38,957 nt of DNA from Motilimonas eburnea (GCF_021295345.1 NZ_JAIMJB010000028.1:1-38957); one strand, 5' to 3'; positions 10,892 through 19,845 are shown, counted from the first letter of the stretch. Notes: generated from the letters alone by a model not told the origin. Made by a program: numbers and translations.

Positions 10892-11824
10892 TTATATTGC
10901 AGACTGGTGAAATTCACGCGCCTGAGCAATATCTAATTCAATTTGTTGTTGCAGTGCCGCAAAATGTTCAAATTTGCGTTCATCGCGTATTTTTTGTTTT
11001 AACACGACTTCTAACTGACGACCATAAAGATCACCACTAAAGTCGAAAATATGTACTTCAAGTTGCTGGCGCTCGCCATTTAAGGTCGGCCTAGTCCCTA
11101 TATTGGCAATGCCATGGTAGGTTTTGGTGCCCGCCCCTTTTATGTCTACGGCATAAACGCCTTTAACGGGGGTAACTAGGCGCTTAAGCCAAATATTGGC
11201 CGTTGGCACACCTATGGTGCGCCCTAACTTCTGGCCATGGGCTACTCGCCCACTGATACTATAAGGGCGACCAAGTAATTGCTGCGCTTGCTGCAGCTGT
11301 CCCGCAGCCAGCGCATCACGAATTTGCGTGCTACTGACTCGGGTTTCACCTTGTAACAAGCTTTGTGTGGCAATCACATCAAATCCAAAGCGCGCGCCCG
11401 CCTGCTGCAATAATTCAAAGTTGCCTTGGCGGCGATAACCGAAATGGAAATCATCCCCCACCACTAAAAATTTCACGCCTAATTGCTCAACCAAGATTTG
11501 CTCTATAAATTGATTGGCATCCATGGCGGCAAATTGACGGCTAAATCGCACACATAACAGCCGGGCTAATCCAAATTGCTGTAACTGGCGAAATTTGTCC
11601 CGTAAGCGGCTTAAACGTGCTGGCGAATTTTCGCCAAGGAAAAGCTCAAGCGGCTGAGGCTCAAACGTCATCACGGTAGCAGGCACGGCAAATTGCTCAG
11701 CCTTTGCAAGTAACTGTTGCAATACGGCACGATGCCCCAGATGGACACCATCAAAGTTGCCTATGCTCAAAACACAACCTTTATGCTCAGGTCGAATATT
11801 TTGAATGCCTCGGATTAACTCCAT
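10892..11824 (-). CDS. ribF: Bifunctional riboflavin kinase / FAD synthetase RibF
   Basis: RibF converts riboflavin to FMN and then FAD. The N-terminal FAD synthetase domain begins with the nucleotidyltransferase motif GNFDGVHLGHR (about 22-32) and contains VSSTQIRDAL. The C-terminal riboflavin kinase domain has GRTIGVPTANI and GVYAV. Length is 310 (E. coli 313). It lies between murJ (56-bp gap) and ileS (34-bp gap), matching the conserved ribF-ileS-lspA order of enterobacteria. Confidence 0.97.
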   Translation of the reverse strand: MELIRGIQNIRPEHKGCVLSIGNFDGVHLGHRAVLQQLLAKAEQFAVPATVMTFEPQPLELFLGENSPARLSRLRDKFRQLQQFGLARLLCVRFSRQFAAMDANQFIEQILVEQLGVKFLVVGDDFHFGYRRQGNFELLQQAGARFGFDVIATQSLLQGETRVSSTQIRDALAAGQLQQAQQLLGRPYSISGRVAHGQKLGRTIGVPTANIWLKRLVTPVKGVYAVDIKGAGTKTYHGIANIGTRPTLNGERQQLEVHIFDFSGDLYGRQLEVVLKQKIRDERKFEHFAALQQQIELDIAQAREFHQSAI

Positions 11825-11880
11825 TACGCTCTACCTGTTACCACAAAACTGGCGGATTATATAACAGCCAGCTTGAGTAA

Positions 11881-13443
11881 TCAGCCCCCTCGCGTGCGAA
11901 GATCACCAACACGTAAGCCGAAAATAAAATTAATTGCCAAATATACCGCTGCGCCACCAACAATTAACGCAGTTAAATGAATGATTTGGTTTAATTTATC
12001 TGCCTGTACCCAAGTCGCAAGATCAGGCGTAAAGTACCACAGCCCCGCCGCCATCGCGGCCGCGGCCATAAATAGACGGATCAAGAACCAAATACTGCCC
12101 GGTTGCAATACAAATACCCCTTGCAGCTTTAAGCCACGCCATAATAAAAACGCATTCAACGAGGCCGATAGCGAAGTAGCAATCGCCAAGCCAACATAAC
12201 CATAGGGAATCGCAAAAATAATGTTAAATGCCATGTTACTGACCATGGCAACAATGCCATATTTAACCGGTGTTTTCGTGTCTTGACGTGCGTAATAACC
12301 TGGCGCCAGGACCTTCACTAACATAAAACTGAGCAAGCCAAAACCATACGCCATCAGGCTAATCGAGGCCATGTCGACATCACTTTGGCCAAACTTACCA
12401 CTCATAAATAGCACCGCTAACATTGGCTTGGCTAATAAAATTAACCCACACATGGCCGGCACGCCTAACAGACAAACAAGCCTAAAACCCCAATCAAGGG
12501 TTTGAGCAAAGTCTTGCTTAGAATCACTGGCATGCAAACGGGACAAGCTTGGCAAAATCACGGTTGCAATCGCAATGCCAAATAATCCGAGAGGAAACTC
12601 TAATAAGCGATCAGAAAAATACAGCCAGCTCAATGCGCCATTTTGGAGAAAACTAGCGATCACGGTATCCAATAACAAATTAATCTGGCTAACAGATACC
12701 CCAAACATAGCAGGGATCATTAAGGTGCGAATTTTAACCACGCCGGGATGGTGCCAATGCCATTTAGGTTTAACTAATACGCCCGCCTTTTTCAAAAACG
12801 GAATTTGAAACAAGAATTGCACTAAGCCGCCAACAAACACCCCAGTTGCCATGATGTATTCAGGCTGTTCAACATAAGGCGCAAATACCAAGGCACAGCT
12901 AATAATGGCCACGTTCAAAAACACCGGGGTAAACGCCGCTACGGCAAATTTACCCAGTGAATTTAAAATGGCACCGCTCATGGCAACAAAGGTGATAAAC
13001 CATAAATAGGGGAAGGTAATTTTAAGCAAACTTGAGGCAAGTTCGTATTTTTCACCATCGGGGCCGCCTTGCCACCAATCCACAAACCAACCAAAACCAA
13101 ATAAAGCGATGATCACAGGCGACGCAATCACCCCGACCAAGGTAATCACCGTCACTATGGTACCTAAGGTACCCGACACCGCGGCAATTAACTTTTGCAA
13201 TTCAGTCGCCGAGTGCTTTTCTTGATACTCAGAAAATACGGGAACAAAAGCTTGGGCAAATGCCCCCTCAGCAAATAAGCGACGTAAAAAATTGGGGATC
13301 TTATTGGCCATTAAAAACACATCGGCCGCCGCCCCCGCCCCAAGAATATTAGCGACTACCATGTCCCTGATAAGACCCAAGATCCGCGAGATCAAGGTCA
13401 TGGCACTGACAATCGCGCCCGATTTAAGTAGTTTTTTACTCAA
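11881..13443 (-). CDS. murJ: Lipid II flippase MurJ (MviN)
   Basis: MurJ is a MOP-superfamily inner-membrane flippase that moves lipid II to the periplasm for peptidoglycan synthesis. The 520 residues are almost entirely hydrophobic segments (about 14 TM helices), with the characteristic N-terminus SRILGLIRDMVVANILGAG and FAEGAFAQAFVPVFSEYQ (E. coli 511). The start is TTG, with a GAGG site 6 bases upstream; no better ATG precedes it, and the reading matches the family N-terminus. It heads the operon running to ispH and is divergent from rpsT, which also starts with TTG. Confidence 0.95.
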   Translation of the reverse strand: MSKKLLKSGAIVSAMTLISRILGLIRDMVVANILGAGAAADVFLMANKIPNFLRRLFAEGAFAQAFVPVFSEYQEKHSATELQKLIAAVSGTLGTIVTVITLVGVIASPVIIALFGFGWFVDWWQGGPDGEKYELASSLLKITFPYLWFITFVAMSGAILNSLGKFAVAAFTPVFLNVAIISCALVFAPYVEQPEYIMATGVFVGGLVQFLFQIPFLKKAGVLVKPKWHWHHPGVVKIRTLMIPAMFGVSVSQINLLLDTVIASFLQNGALSWLYFSDRLLEFPLGLFGIAIATVILPSLSRLHASDSKQDFAQTLDWGFRLVCLLGVPAMCGLILLAKPMLAVLFMSGKFGQSDVDMASISLMAYGFGLLSFMLVKVLAPGYYARQDTKTPVKYGIVAMVSNMAFNIIFAIPYGYVGLAIATSLSASLNAFLLWRGLKLQGVFVLQPGSIWFLIRLFMAAAAMAAGLWYFTPDLATWVQADKLNQIIHLTALIVGGAAVYLAINFIFGLRVGDLRTRGG

Positions 13444-13556
13444 GTATTGCCTCTTTAAACTGTTAGTGCAGCGCGATTGCTGCTAGAATTCGCCGACTAG
13501 TTTAACCGTGCTGTGGGTGAGATACCATGCAGTGGTGTTTAAATACACAAAAAGGT

Positions 13557-13585
13557 TTGACAAAAGACGTAAAAAGAGGCATATT
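13557..13585 (+). promoter_or_regulatory. Promoter of rpsT
   Basis: A perfect TTGACA -35 (13557-13562), a 17-bp spacer and CATATT (13580-13585) lie about 50 bp upstream of the rpsT start codon. This is a strong sigma-70 match in the 191-bp gap divergent from murJ. Confidence 0.75.
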
Positions 13586-13634
13586 CCACGGCCTTTAAAT
13601 ACACCCCGTTTTGACAGATTTTAGGAGTTAGAAC

Positions 13635-13895
13635 TTGGCTAATATCAAGTCTGCTAAGAAACGCGCAATCCAAGCTGAGAAGAACCGCCAGCATAATGCT
13701 AGCCGTCGCTCCATGATGCGCACATACATGAAACGCGTTGTTGCTGCTATCGCAGAAGGCAACAAAGAAGCCGCTACTGAAGCATTCAAGAAGGTACAAC
13801 CTCTACTTGACCGCTACGCAACTAAAGGCTTAATCAGCAAAAACAAAGCTGCTCGTCATAAGAGCAAATACAACGCTCAAATCAAAGCGCTGTAA
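13635..13895 (+). CDS. rpsT: Ribosomal protein S20
   Basis: S20 is a small-subunit primary-binding protein. The product is 86 residues, rich in lysine and arginine, with the family signature [25 protein letters not shown]. The start codon is TTG behind a strong AGGAG (7-base spacing). E. coli rpsT also uses UUG, and there the weak start takes part in S20 autoregulation; the same may hold here. It has its own promoter and a strong terminator, and is divergent from murJ. Confidence 0.97.
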   Translation: MANIKSAKKRAIQAEKNRQHNASRRSMMRTYMKRVVAAIAEGNKEAATEAFKKVQPLLDRYATKGLISKNKAARHKSKYNAQIKAL

Positions 13896-13913
13896 TTTTT
13901 GCTTGATGCAAAG

Positions 13914-13949
13914 TAGCTAAAAAAACCGACTTAAGTCGGTTTTTTTTTG
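13914..13949 (+). terminator. Rho-independent terminator of rpsT
   Basis: A fully palindromic stem (AAAACCGACTT/AAGTCGGTTTT, 13922-13943) is followed by a run of T. It starts about 25 bases after the rpsT stop codon. The upstream A-run means it could also act on transcripts from nhaR on the minus strand. Confidence 0.9.
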
Positions 13950-14014
13950 TCTTATTTTTACGCTTAATTAGGCAAATGGCACCCTGAGCTAAGGGCACCG
14001 ACATAACAACCAAC

Positions 14015-14929
14015 TTAATTATTGCGGGCGGGACTTTCTAAGCCAGAAAACAAGGCTGAGAAGTCACTTTCGCATAAACGCTTCACTGCTGGATGTTGAA
14101 TCATACGCTCGGCAAAAATCACATAATATTCCTCGGTGACATCGTGTGTTTCACCAATTAACTCAACATTACCCGAGGCGGTAATTTCATCACTGTAAAT
14201 ACTCGGGGCAACAAAGATCCCCTTGTTATATTCGCCAAACGCTTTCATTAATGCAGCATCATCAAATTCACCCAAAATCTGCGGTGAAACCCCAAGCTCA
14301 TCAAAATAGGTAATCAGCTTACGGCCTAAAGAGGTTTTCCGTCCAGGCATAAGTAACTTACGCTCTTCTAAACAAGCAGGAAAGGGCGATTCTGGGATCG
14401 GTGTATGGCAGAAGAAACTGACACCACAATAGCCAATTTGCTTGCTAAACAAGCCGGGGTTTTGGCTGGAATCGACCGGACAGTCAGATAGGATCATATC
14501 CAATTTATGTTGGCTCAATTTTTCCAGTAACATCTCATGGGTCGACTCATAACAGCATAAGTGAATCGAGCCATCATCAGGCACAACCGTCATAAGCACG
14601 CGACTCGCTAAGCGCTTGTACAAGGCATCTGCAATGCCTACCTCAAACAGAATATTTTTATCCTTAGTGTAATTAACGATATCAATCATTTCATAACTTA
14701 GGGTAAACATGCGATCGGCATACTTGAAAATCAGCTGGCCTAAATCGGTCGCTTCCAAATTGCGCCCTTTACGCACAAATAAACGTCCACCAAGGCGTTG
14801 TTCAAGCTGACGAATCTGCCCCGTCACGGTTTGTGGCGTTAAAAATAAGGCTTCAGCCGCTTTGGTAACTGAGCCTTTTTTCTGCGTCATCCAAAAATAA
14901 TAAAGATGGTTGTAATTCAGGTGAGACAT
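14015..14929 (-). CDS. nhaR: LysR-family transcriptional activator NhaR
   Basis: NhaR is the LysR-type regulator that senses Na+ and activates nhaA in E. coli. The N-terminal winged helix-turn-helix (about 5-65) reads [10 protein letters not shown]....[28 protein letters not shown], very close to E. coli NhaR, and the following [18 protein letters not shown] is also NhaR-specific. Length is 304 (E. coli 301). It lies downstream of nhaA in the same orientation, as in E. coli, but a strong terminator stands between them. The minus strand upstream of the ATG has only a weak ribosome site, so I have no firm promoter. Confidence 0.94.
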   Translation of the reverse strand: MSHLNYNHLYYFWMTQKKGSVTKAAEALFLTPQTVTGQIRQLEQRLGGRLFVRKGRNLEATDLGQLIFKYADRMFTLSYEMIDIVNYTKDKNILFEVGIADALYKRLASRVLMTVVPDDGSIHLCCYESTHEMLLEKLSQHKLDMILSDCPVDSSQNPGLFSKQIGYCGVSFFCHTPIPESPFPACLEERKLLMPGRKTSLGRKLITYFDELGVSPQILGEFDDAALMKAFGEYNKGIFVAPSIYSDEITASGNVELIGETHDVTEEYYVIFAERMIQHPAVKRLCESDFSALFSGLESPARNN

Positions 14930-14980
14930 GTCGCGCGCTCAAAAAAGGAACCTAATGCATTGAGATTAATATAACTGATG

Positions 14981-15019
14981 AAAAAAAACACCTGCAATAA
15001 TGAAATTACAGGTGTTTTT
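14981..15019 (-). terminator. Terminator between nhaA and nhaR
   Basis: On the minus strand a stem formed by 15014-15006 and 14997-14989 (CACCTGTAA pairing with TTGCAGGTG, one G-T wobble, 8-nt loop) is followed by eight T. It lies 27 bases after the nhaA stop and should end most nhaA transcripts before nhaR. The flanking T-run on the other side is shorter. Confidence 0.8.
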
Positions 15020-15041
15020 CCGAATAAAAACTTGAATTGAG

Positions 15042-16238
15042 TTAGTTTAACCGAAGCTCTGCTTGGTTTAGCTCAGGAGCCGTTTGCTTCGCCAAGGTCA
15101 TATTCAAGGTGATATAACCAATAATGGCCGCTAACGTTGAACCAATTAATATCGCCAGACGAGAGATATCGGCTAACACTGCAGCATCACCAGTAAAGGC
15201 CAGTGACGTAATAAAAATGGACATGGTAAAACCAATACCACATAACACGGATACCGCAAATACTTGCGCAAAGGTAATGCCATTAGGCAATCTAGCCCAT
15301 CCCATTTTTACTGCAATGTAACTCGCACTGAATATCCCTAAGGGTTTACCTAATAGTAAACCTAGCATAATGCCCATCGGTAATGGCGCGAGAATGGCAC
15401 TGAATTCAATACCAGCCAATGGCACTCCCGCATTAGCAAACGCAAACAAAGGTAAAACCATAAAGCTACACCATGGGTGTAAGCTGTGCTCCAGTTTGCT
15501 CGACATCGCCATACCATTACGATTACGTAACGGGATTGCAAAACCTAACACCACGCCAGCCAGTGTTGCGTGAACACCTGATTTTAAGACTGCCACCCAA
15601 AGCACGAGGCCCACCAGCATATATAAACTCAAACGCTGTTCGCCACGCACATTCATGGTGAATAACACCGCGCAACTTAGCGCTGCAACCAATAGCGACG
15701 TGAGAGACAAATCAGCGCTATAGAACAAGGCGATAATCACAATCACGCCAAGATCATCAATAATGGCCAACGCCAATAAGAAAACCTTGAGACTCACTGG
15801 CACGCGCTTACCAAATAGCGCCAACACACCCAATGCAAATGCAATATCCGTCGCAGCGGGGATCGCCCAGCCAGAAATCGTCACGTCATTATTAAAATTA
15901 AATGCCAGAAAAACCAAAGCGGGGATCAACATCCCCCCCACTGCCGCTGCGGCGGGCAACATGGCTTTTTCTTTGGTTGATAGATCCCCTTCAATCAACT
16001 CACGCTTGACTTCTAAGCCGATCAATAAAAAGAACACCGCCATCAAGCCATCATTAATCCACAATAACAATGGCTTATCTATATCGAGCGCAGCAATTCG
16101 TAACTGCACAGGCATATCCAAAAAGCTTTGGTATAGTCCAGCAAGCGGAGAGTTTGCGATCAATAAAGCAGCAAGAGCGGCAATGATCAATATAATGCCA
16201 GGGGCAGACTCTTGTTTTAAAAACTGTTTTAATACCAT
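15042..16238 (-). CDS. nhaA: Na+/H+ antiporter NhaA (first copy)
   Basis: NhaA is an inner-membrane antiporter that exports Na+ (or Li+) in exchange for 2 H+, central to salt and alkaline pH tolerance. The 398 residues carry about 12 hydrophobic segments. The ion-binding residues are visible: Asp131 in [11 protein letters not shown] (E. coli Asp133) and Asp161-Asp162 in [12 protein letters not shown] (E. coli Asp163-164). The cytoplasmic loop before the late TM helices is short ([18 protein letters not shown]), as in E. coli NhaA. No clear Shine-Dalgarno sequence precedes the ATG. It is divergent from a receiver-domain gene and upstream of nhaR, which probably controls it. Confidence 0.96.
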   Translation of the reverse strand: MVLKQFLKQESAPGIILIIAALAALLIANSPLAGLYQSFLDMPVQLRIAALDIDKPLLLWINDGLMAVFFLLIGLEVKRELIEGDLSTKEKAMLPAAAAVGGMLIPALVFLAFNFNNDVTISGWAIPAATDIAFALGVLALFGKRVPVSLKVFLLALAIIDDLGVIVIIALFYSADLSLTSLLVAALSCAVLFTMNVRGEQRLSLYMLVGLVLWVAVLKSGVHATLAGVVLGFAIPLRNRNGMAMSSKLEHSLHPWCSFMVLPLFAFANAGVPLAGIEFSAILAPLPMGIMLGLLLGKPLGIFSASYIAVKMGWARLPNGITFAQVFAVSVLCGIGFTMSIFITSLAFTGDAAVLADISRLAILIGSTLAAIIGYITLNMTLAKQTAPELNQAELRLN

Positions 16239-16441
16239 ATAACGCGTTTAATCCCGTAACAATAAGGCAGGTATTTGCAGTCTACCGCGAATATCAAAGT
16301 GGAAAAAAATCACTTTTTCCAGCCAGAAACATCGGAAATAATTTAAAATAATGGAAAATACATACCTAACTACCGAAATATCACTAACCTTGTTATATGC
16401 TCATATCGTGGCGCTTAACGATGTAACAGGGACGGCTTAAC

Positions 16442-16792
16442 ATGAACATACTATTGGTGGACGATGAACCCGATATCTTGCTGTGTTTAGTGGACTGTTT
16501 GGAATTACTAGGCCATCAGGTAAACACGGCTAGTAACGGCCAGCACGCATTAGCGACCATGTTACATCAGGTACCCGATTTGATTATTTCAGATATTCGC
16601 ATGCCAGAGATGGATGGCATTAAACTAAAGCAAAGCATCCCAGATCACATCCCATTTATCTTTATGAGTGGTCATCTAGATGATGAGCATACCTTGAAGC
16701 AAACGGGTTTACATTATTGCCAGTTTTTGGTCAAACCATTCAAACTCGCTCAAATTAAAGCCAGTATAGAGGCCTGTTGCGACAGGTGTTGA
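16442..16792 (+). CDS. Stand-alone response regulator receiver domain (CheY-like)
   Basis: The 116 residues are a single REC domain with no output domain. The acidic pocket is LLVDDEPD (Asp7-Asp8), the phospho-acceptor is Asp51 in ISDIRMPEMDG, the switch serine is in FMSGH (Ser76) and the conserved lysine is in LVKPF (Lys98). It should be phosphorylated by a histidine kinase encoded elsewhere; none is in this window. It is divergent from nhaA across about 200 bp and convergent with the DUF945 gene. The family is clear but the partner and the process it controls are not. Confidence 0.85.
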   Translation: MNILLVDDEPDILLCLVDCLELLGHQVNTASNGQHALATMLHQVPDLIISDIRMPEMDGIKLKQSIPDHIPFIFMSGHLDDEHTLKQTGLHYCQFLVKPFKLAQIKASIEACCDRC

Positions 16793-16796
16793 GGTG

Positions 16797-16842
16797 TATA
16801 CCCAATCAACTTGAAGATCCATGTCCAGGTTGATTGGGTATA
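16797..16842. repeat. ERIC-like palindromic intergenic repeat, copy A
   Basis: Inverted arms of 17 bp (TATACCCAATCAACTTG at 16797-16813; its complement at 16826-16842, one mismatch) enclose a 12-nt loop. The motif is related to copy B at 26268-26318 and perhaps to a degenerate copy near 32814. It falls between convergent genes, so it may also help termination, though no T-run follows. Confidence 0.75.
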
Positions 16843-16847
16843 AGTGT

Positions 16848-16878
16848 TAGCCAAGTGGCAAACGATACCACTTGGCTA
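16848..16878. repeat. Perfect 11-bp inverted repeat
   Basis: TAGCCAAGTGG (16848-16858) and CCACTTGGCTA (16868-16878) with a 9-nt loop lie directly before the stop codon end of the DUF945 gene. The stem could act as a factor-independent or Rho-blocking terminator for either convergent gene, but there is no T-tract on either side. Confidence 0.55.
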
Positions 16879-16886
16879 GTTAGAAG

Positions 16887-18131
16887 TTACATTAATGGGA
16901 AGGTATTATCATTAACCACGAGTTGACCGTCTTTGAGTGAGCCTTTAAGAACAAGGTCTTCACCTTGCTGAGTTAAAATGCCCATCATGACAGCAAAATT
17001 TAGCTGATCACCGATACCGGGTGCTTGCAATATTTGTCCAGATAGACGCGCGTTGGCATTACCCGTTAACAACCCAAGGGCCGATTGAGGGGCCATCATC
17101 ACGGTTTTATCTACCGCTCCGGGTGGTAAGTCAATCTCAAGGTTGGCGCTCACATCACCCCAAGGCGTCTGCGAATTGAGCTTGCTAATGGCCACATTTG
17201 CTCCCTTGCCAGCAAGATCTAACACCAACTGCTGTACTAGCGCATCGTCTATGCTGTCAGGGTATTGTTGCAATTGCGATAATTCGATTAATGCCGCTTC
17301 ATCTAAACCATTAACATTAATTTCAAGCTCACTGTTAGAAAATGCCAATACCTCGTGAGCAGAGATGACATAATTGCCCACCTTGAGCGCAACCAGCGTA
17401 TCTAAGGTTTGAGGCTTTTGGCCTTGCTTAAATGCGGTTTGCATCGACATTTGGGTAAAATCGACATTGATCTCTGAGCTTCTAACCTGTCCCTCACCTA
17501 ATGAAAAAAGGTAATCGTAAGTCATCAAGGCTGAGTTATTAATAATGGCAAAATCACCCTTTACCGCAAAATCTTTCAGGCTTACATTTTCCTCACCCGC
17601 GATGGTTAAGGCATCAAAGCTCAGCTCTGAGTAGCCTGACAAGGCATTTAAATCCATGTTGTAGCTAATATTAATAGGGGTCAATTGAAGAGATTTGCCG
17701 CCTTCGTCGAGGTTCATTTCAACTAACTGCCCTTGCCCCGTCAGTTGGCCAAGCAGGTTAACCTCATCCTTTGCAGTATAAGGGGTATCAGTGCCAAACA
17801 ATTGCTTAACCACTTCTTTTTCGACATCACCTATCACCGAAACTGCCGAGTCAATCACCGCTTTATAGGGCCAGTGTTGAATATTGGCGTCAACTTGGAG
17901 CTGCCAAACTTCTTCTGGCATATCAGGATGCTGGATCTGCAGCTGTACTTGTGACTGAGCCGACAAAAAACCCTTATTATAACTGATCAATTGTGCATTG
18001 ACGCCGGCATTTTGCTCATTCGTTTGGGCAATCATCTGCTGCACTTGCTGCTCGGTATAATTGCCAACATAGTAGATGCTACCAGCGCAAGCTATCGCAG
18101 CAACCGCGATAGCGGTAAGGGTCTTTTTCAT
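16887..18131 (-). CDS. YdgA-like DUF945 family protein
   Basis: The product is a 414-residue protein of the YdgA/DUF945 family, whose biochemical role is not established; E. coli YdgA is linked to the cell envelope. It starts with a hydrophobic signal anchor (about residues 5-24, IAVAAIACAGSIYYVGNY), followed by the typical YNKGFLSAQSQVQLQ segment and a beta-rich domain. The C-terminus (GDQLNFAVMMGILTQQGEDLVLKGSLKDGQLVVN) also fits the family. It is shorter than E. coli YdgA (502). ATG at 18131 has AGG upstream. It is divergent from the second nhaA, so the two may share regulation. Confidence 0.75.
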   Translation of the reverse strand: MKKTLTAIAVAAIACAGSIYYVGNYTEQQVQQMIAQTNEQNAGVNAQLISYNKGFLSAQSQVQLQIQHPDMPEEVWQLQVDANIQHWPYKAVIDSAVSVIGDVEKEVVKQLFGTDTPYTAKDEVNLLGQLTGQGQLVEMNLDEGGKSLQLTPINISYNMDLNALSGYSELSFDALTIAGEENVSLKDFAVKGDFAIINNSALMTYDYLFSLGEGQVRSSEINVDFTQMSMQTAFKQGQKPQTLDTLVALKVGNYVISAHEVLAFSNSELEINVNGLDEAALIELSQLQQYPDSIDDALVQQLVLDLAGKGANVAISKLNSQTPWGDVSANLEIDLPPGAVDKTVMMAPQSALGLLTGNANARLSGQILQAPGIGDQLNFAVMMGILTQQGEDLVLKGSLKDGQLVVNDNTFPLM

Positions 18132-18470
18132 AATTAACCTTAAATAACCTAAGTTTCGAAATAGTTTGGTTGCAGGCTAACAAATCACTCAGCATAATCC
18201 CAGCACCGTAGCAGCAGAATGCTTTTGACATCAAAAAACAATAACAAAAAAACAAGAAAAAGAATCATAAACAAGCGTAACCTCACTTATCTTAATCGTG
18301 ATACCCTATTTACTAGATACTCAGTGCGGCCTAGGCACTCATTGCACAGGCTCCTGTGCGGCTAACTTAGTGTGATCATGGTTACACTTGGGCGAATGTT
18401 TTTAGCATTATCAATTTATCATAATTAATGTAGTCATAATTTTTAACCAATATTTAACAAGGAACCTTCT
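18132..18470. other. Divergent intergenic region between DUF945 gene and nhaA copy 2
   Basis: These 339 bp contain no gene. Near the middle are three short stem-forming repeats in a row: AGTGC/GCACT (18323-18339), GCACAG/CTGTGC with a GCTC loop (18344-18359), and a looser pair (18369-18388) that coincides with a CRP-like site. Downstream of these the DNA is A/T-rich and holds a weak promoter candidate (TGTTTT, 17 bp, CATAAT at 18420-18425). Confidence 0.6.
18371..18386 (+). promoter_or_regulatory. CRP-like operator upstream of nhaA copy 2
   Basis: TGTGA-TCATGG-TTACA matches the CRP consensus TGTGA-N6-TCACA with one mismatch, inside a wider imperfect palindrome (AGTGT...ACACT). It is about 85 bp before the nhaA2 start and roughly 53 bp upstream of the likely start site of a promoter with a poor -35 and a good -10. 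Activation by CRP is plausible but unproven. Confidence 0.5.
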
Positions 18471-19772
18471 ATGGCCGGGAAAAAAATGGCTTGGATGCAC
18501 AGTCCAATTACCGGTGGCGCATTACTGGTTGCAGCAACCATTGCCGCCTTGCTTTGGGCAAACTTATACCCAGAGTATTACCATCACTTTTGGCATGCCA
18601 CTGTATGGCAAGTTGGTAAAGGAACCCAAGACGTTTACAGCATTAACCTGCATGCCATAGCCAATGAATTTTTAATGGCTATTTTCTTCTTCTTTATTGG
18701 TTTGGAGATAAAGCGTGAACTGCTTGATGGTGAACTGTCATCCGTCAGAAAAGCCGCTTTACCTGTGGTGGCCGCATTAGGCGGGGTGATTGTTCCGGTT
18801 ATCATCTATTTCATTTTTAATGGTGGCACAGACACGGCGCATGGCTGGGGGGTCCCCATGGCCACCGATATCGCTTTTGCTTTAGGGGTATTAGCATTAC
18901 TGGGCAGCAAAGTGCCATTGACCTTGAAAGTCTTCTTATCCGCGCTAGCCATTGGTGACGACTTAATGGCGGTATTAGTCATCGCTATTTTCTACACCTC
19001 TGAAATCAATCTAGGCGATTTAATCTATGGTTTAGTGGGCCTTGCTATTCTTACGGCGGCAAACCGGTTAGGCGTGAGACAAGCTTGGATCTACTACTTA
19101 ACCGGGCTTGGGATTGTCTGGGTCGGCTTTTTAGCATCAGGTGTACACGCAACAATTGCCGGTGTAGCGGTTGCTTTCACTGTCCCTTCACGCCGAGGGA
19201 TGGAAATGAATGTCTACCTGGATAAGGTAAAAGAACTGCTGAAAAAGCTAGAATCAGAGCGTCATGACAAAGGTGATGTCCTGAGTAAAAAAGCCATCAA
19301 GTCGTTAAAGAAAATCAAGATCCTAAGCTACGAAGCAGCCAACCCACTGCAGTTAAAAGAAAAAGCATTGCACCCTATCACGGCGCTGTTTATCGTTCCC
19401 TTTTTTGCGTTAGGTAATGCGGGGATCCCTATCAACCAAGAGGTGCTTTCTCAATTATTAAATCCCATTGCCCTTGGGGTTAGCTTAGGCTTATTAGTTG
19501 GTAAGCCCGTGGGGATTTACCTGTTTACCCGCGCATTAGTCACCTTTGGCCTTGGCTCATTGCCTGATGGGGTGACTTGGCGCCATATCCTGGGAGCAGG
19601 CTTTTTGGCTGGTATGGGCTTTACTATGTCTATCTTCATTACCGACTTGGCCTTTACTGCCGAGGTGAATCAGATGACATCAAAGATGGCTGTTTTGGTT
19701 GCTTCGGTGATATCCGGTGTGATTGGTTACGTCTTACTGGCAACAGGCCCAACCCCTGCTGCCAATAAATAG
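18471..19772 (+). CDS. nhaA: Na+/H+ antiporter NhaA (second, longer paralogue)
   Basis: This second NhaA-family antiporter has 433 residues. The ion-binding residues are kept: Asp133 in [11 protein letters not shown] and Asp163-Asp164 in LAIGDDLMAVLV, the E. coli numbering. It differs from the first copy in two ways: an extra 15-20 residues in the first periplasmic loop (HATVWQVGKGTQDVYS) and a charged insertion of about 40 residues at 245-295 (YLDKVKELLKKLESERHDKGDV...) before the conserved ALHP. Divergence from copy 1 suggests an old duplication or a separate origin rather than a recent one. AAGGAACC precedes the ATG. It ends at a strong terminator shared with the convergent protease gene. 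Confidence 0.93.
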   Translation: MAGKKMAWMHSPITGGALLVAATIAALLWANLYPEYYHHFWHATVWQVGKGTQDVYSINLHAIANEFLMAIFFFFIGLEIKRELLDGELSSVRKAALPVVAALGGVIVPVIIYFIFNGGTDTAHGWGVPMATDIAFALGVLALLGSKVPLTLKVFLSALAIGDDLMAVLVIAIFYTSEINLGDLIYGLVGLAILTAANRLGVRQAWIYYLTGLGIVWVGFLASGVHATIAGVAVAFTVPSRRGMEMNVYLDKVKELLKKLESERHDKGDVLSKKAIKSLKKIKILSYEAANPLQLKEKALHPITALFIVPFFALGNAGIPINQEVLSQLLNPIALGVSLGLLVGKPVGIYLFTRALVTFGLGSLPDGVTWRHILGAGFLAGMGFTMSIFITDLAFTAEVNQMTSKMAVLVASVISGVIGYVLLATGPTPAANK

Positions 19773-19786
19773 CCAGTATACAGGCG

Positions 19787-19815
19787 AAAAAAAGCGCGAC
19801 ATTCGCGCTTTTTTT
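19787..19815. terminator. Bidirectional terminator between nhaA copy 2 and protease gene
   Basis: AAAAAAAGCGCG and CGCGCTTTTTTT flank a 5-nt loop (ACATT). A- and T-tracts on both sides of a GC stem allow termination of both convergent genes. Confidence 0.9.
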
Positions 19816-19845
19816 ATCGCTGGCTATCGAGCAGGTGAGCGAGCC

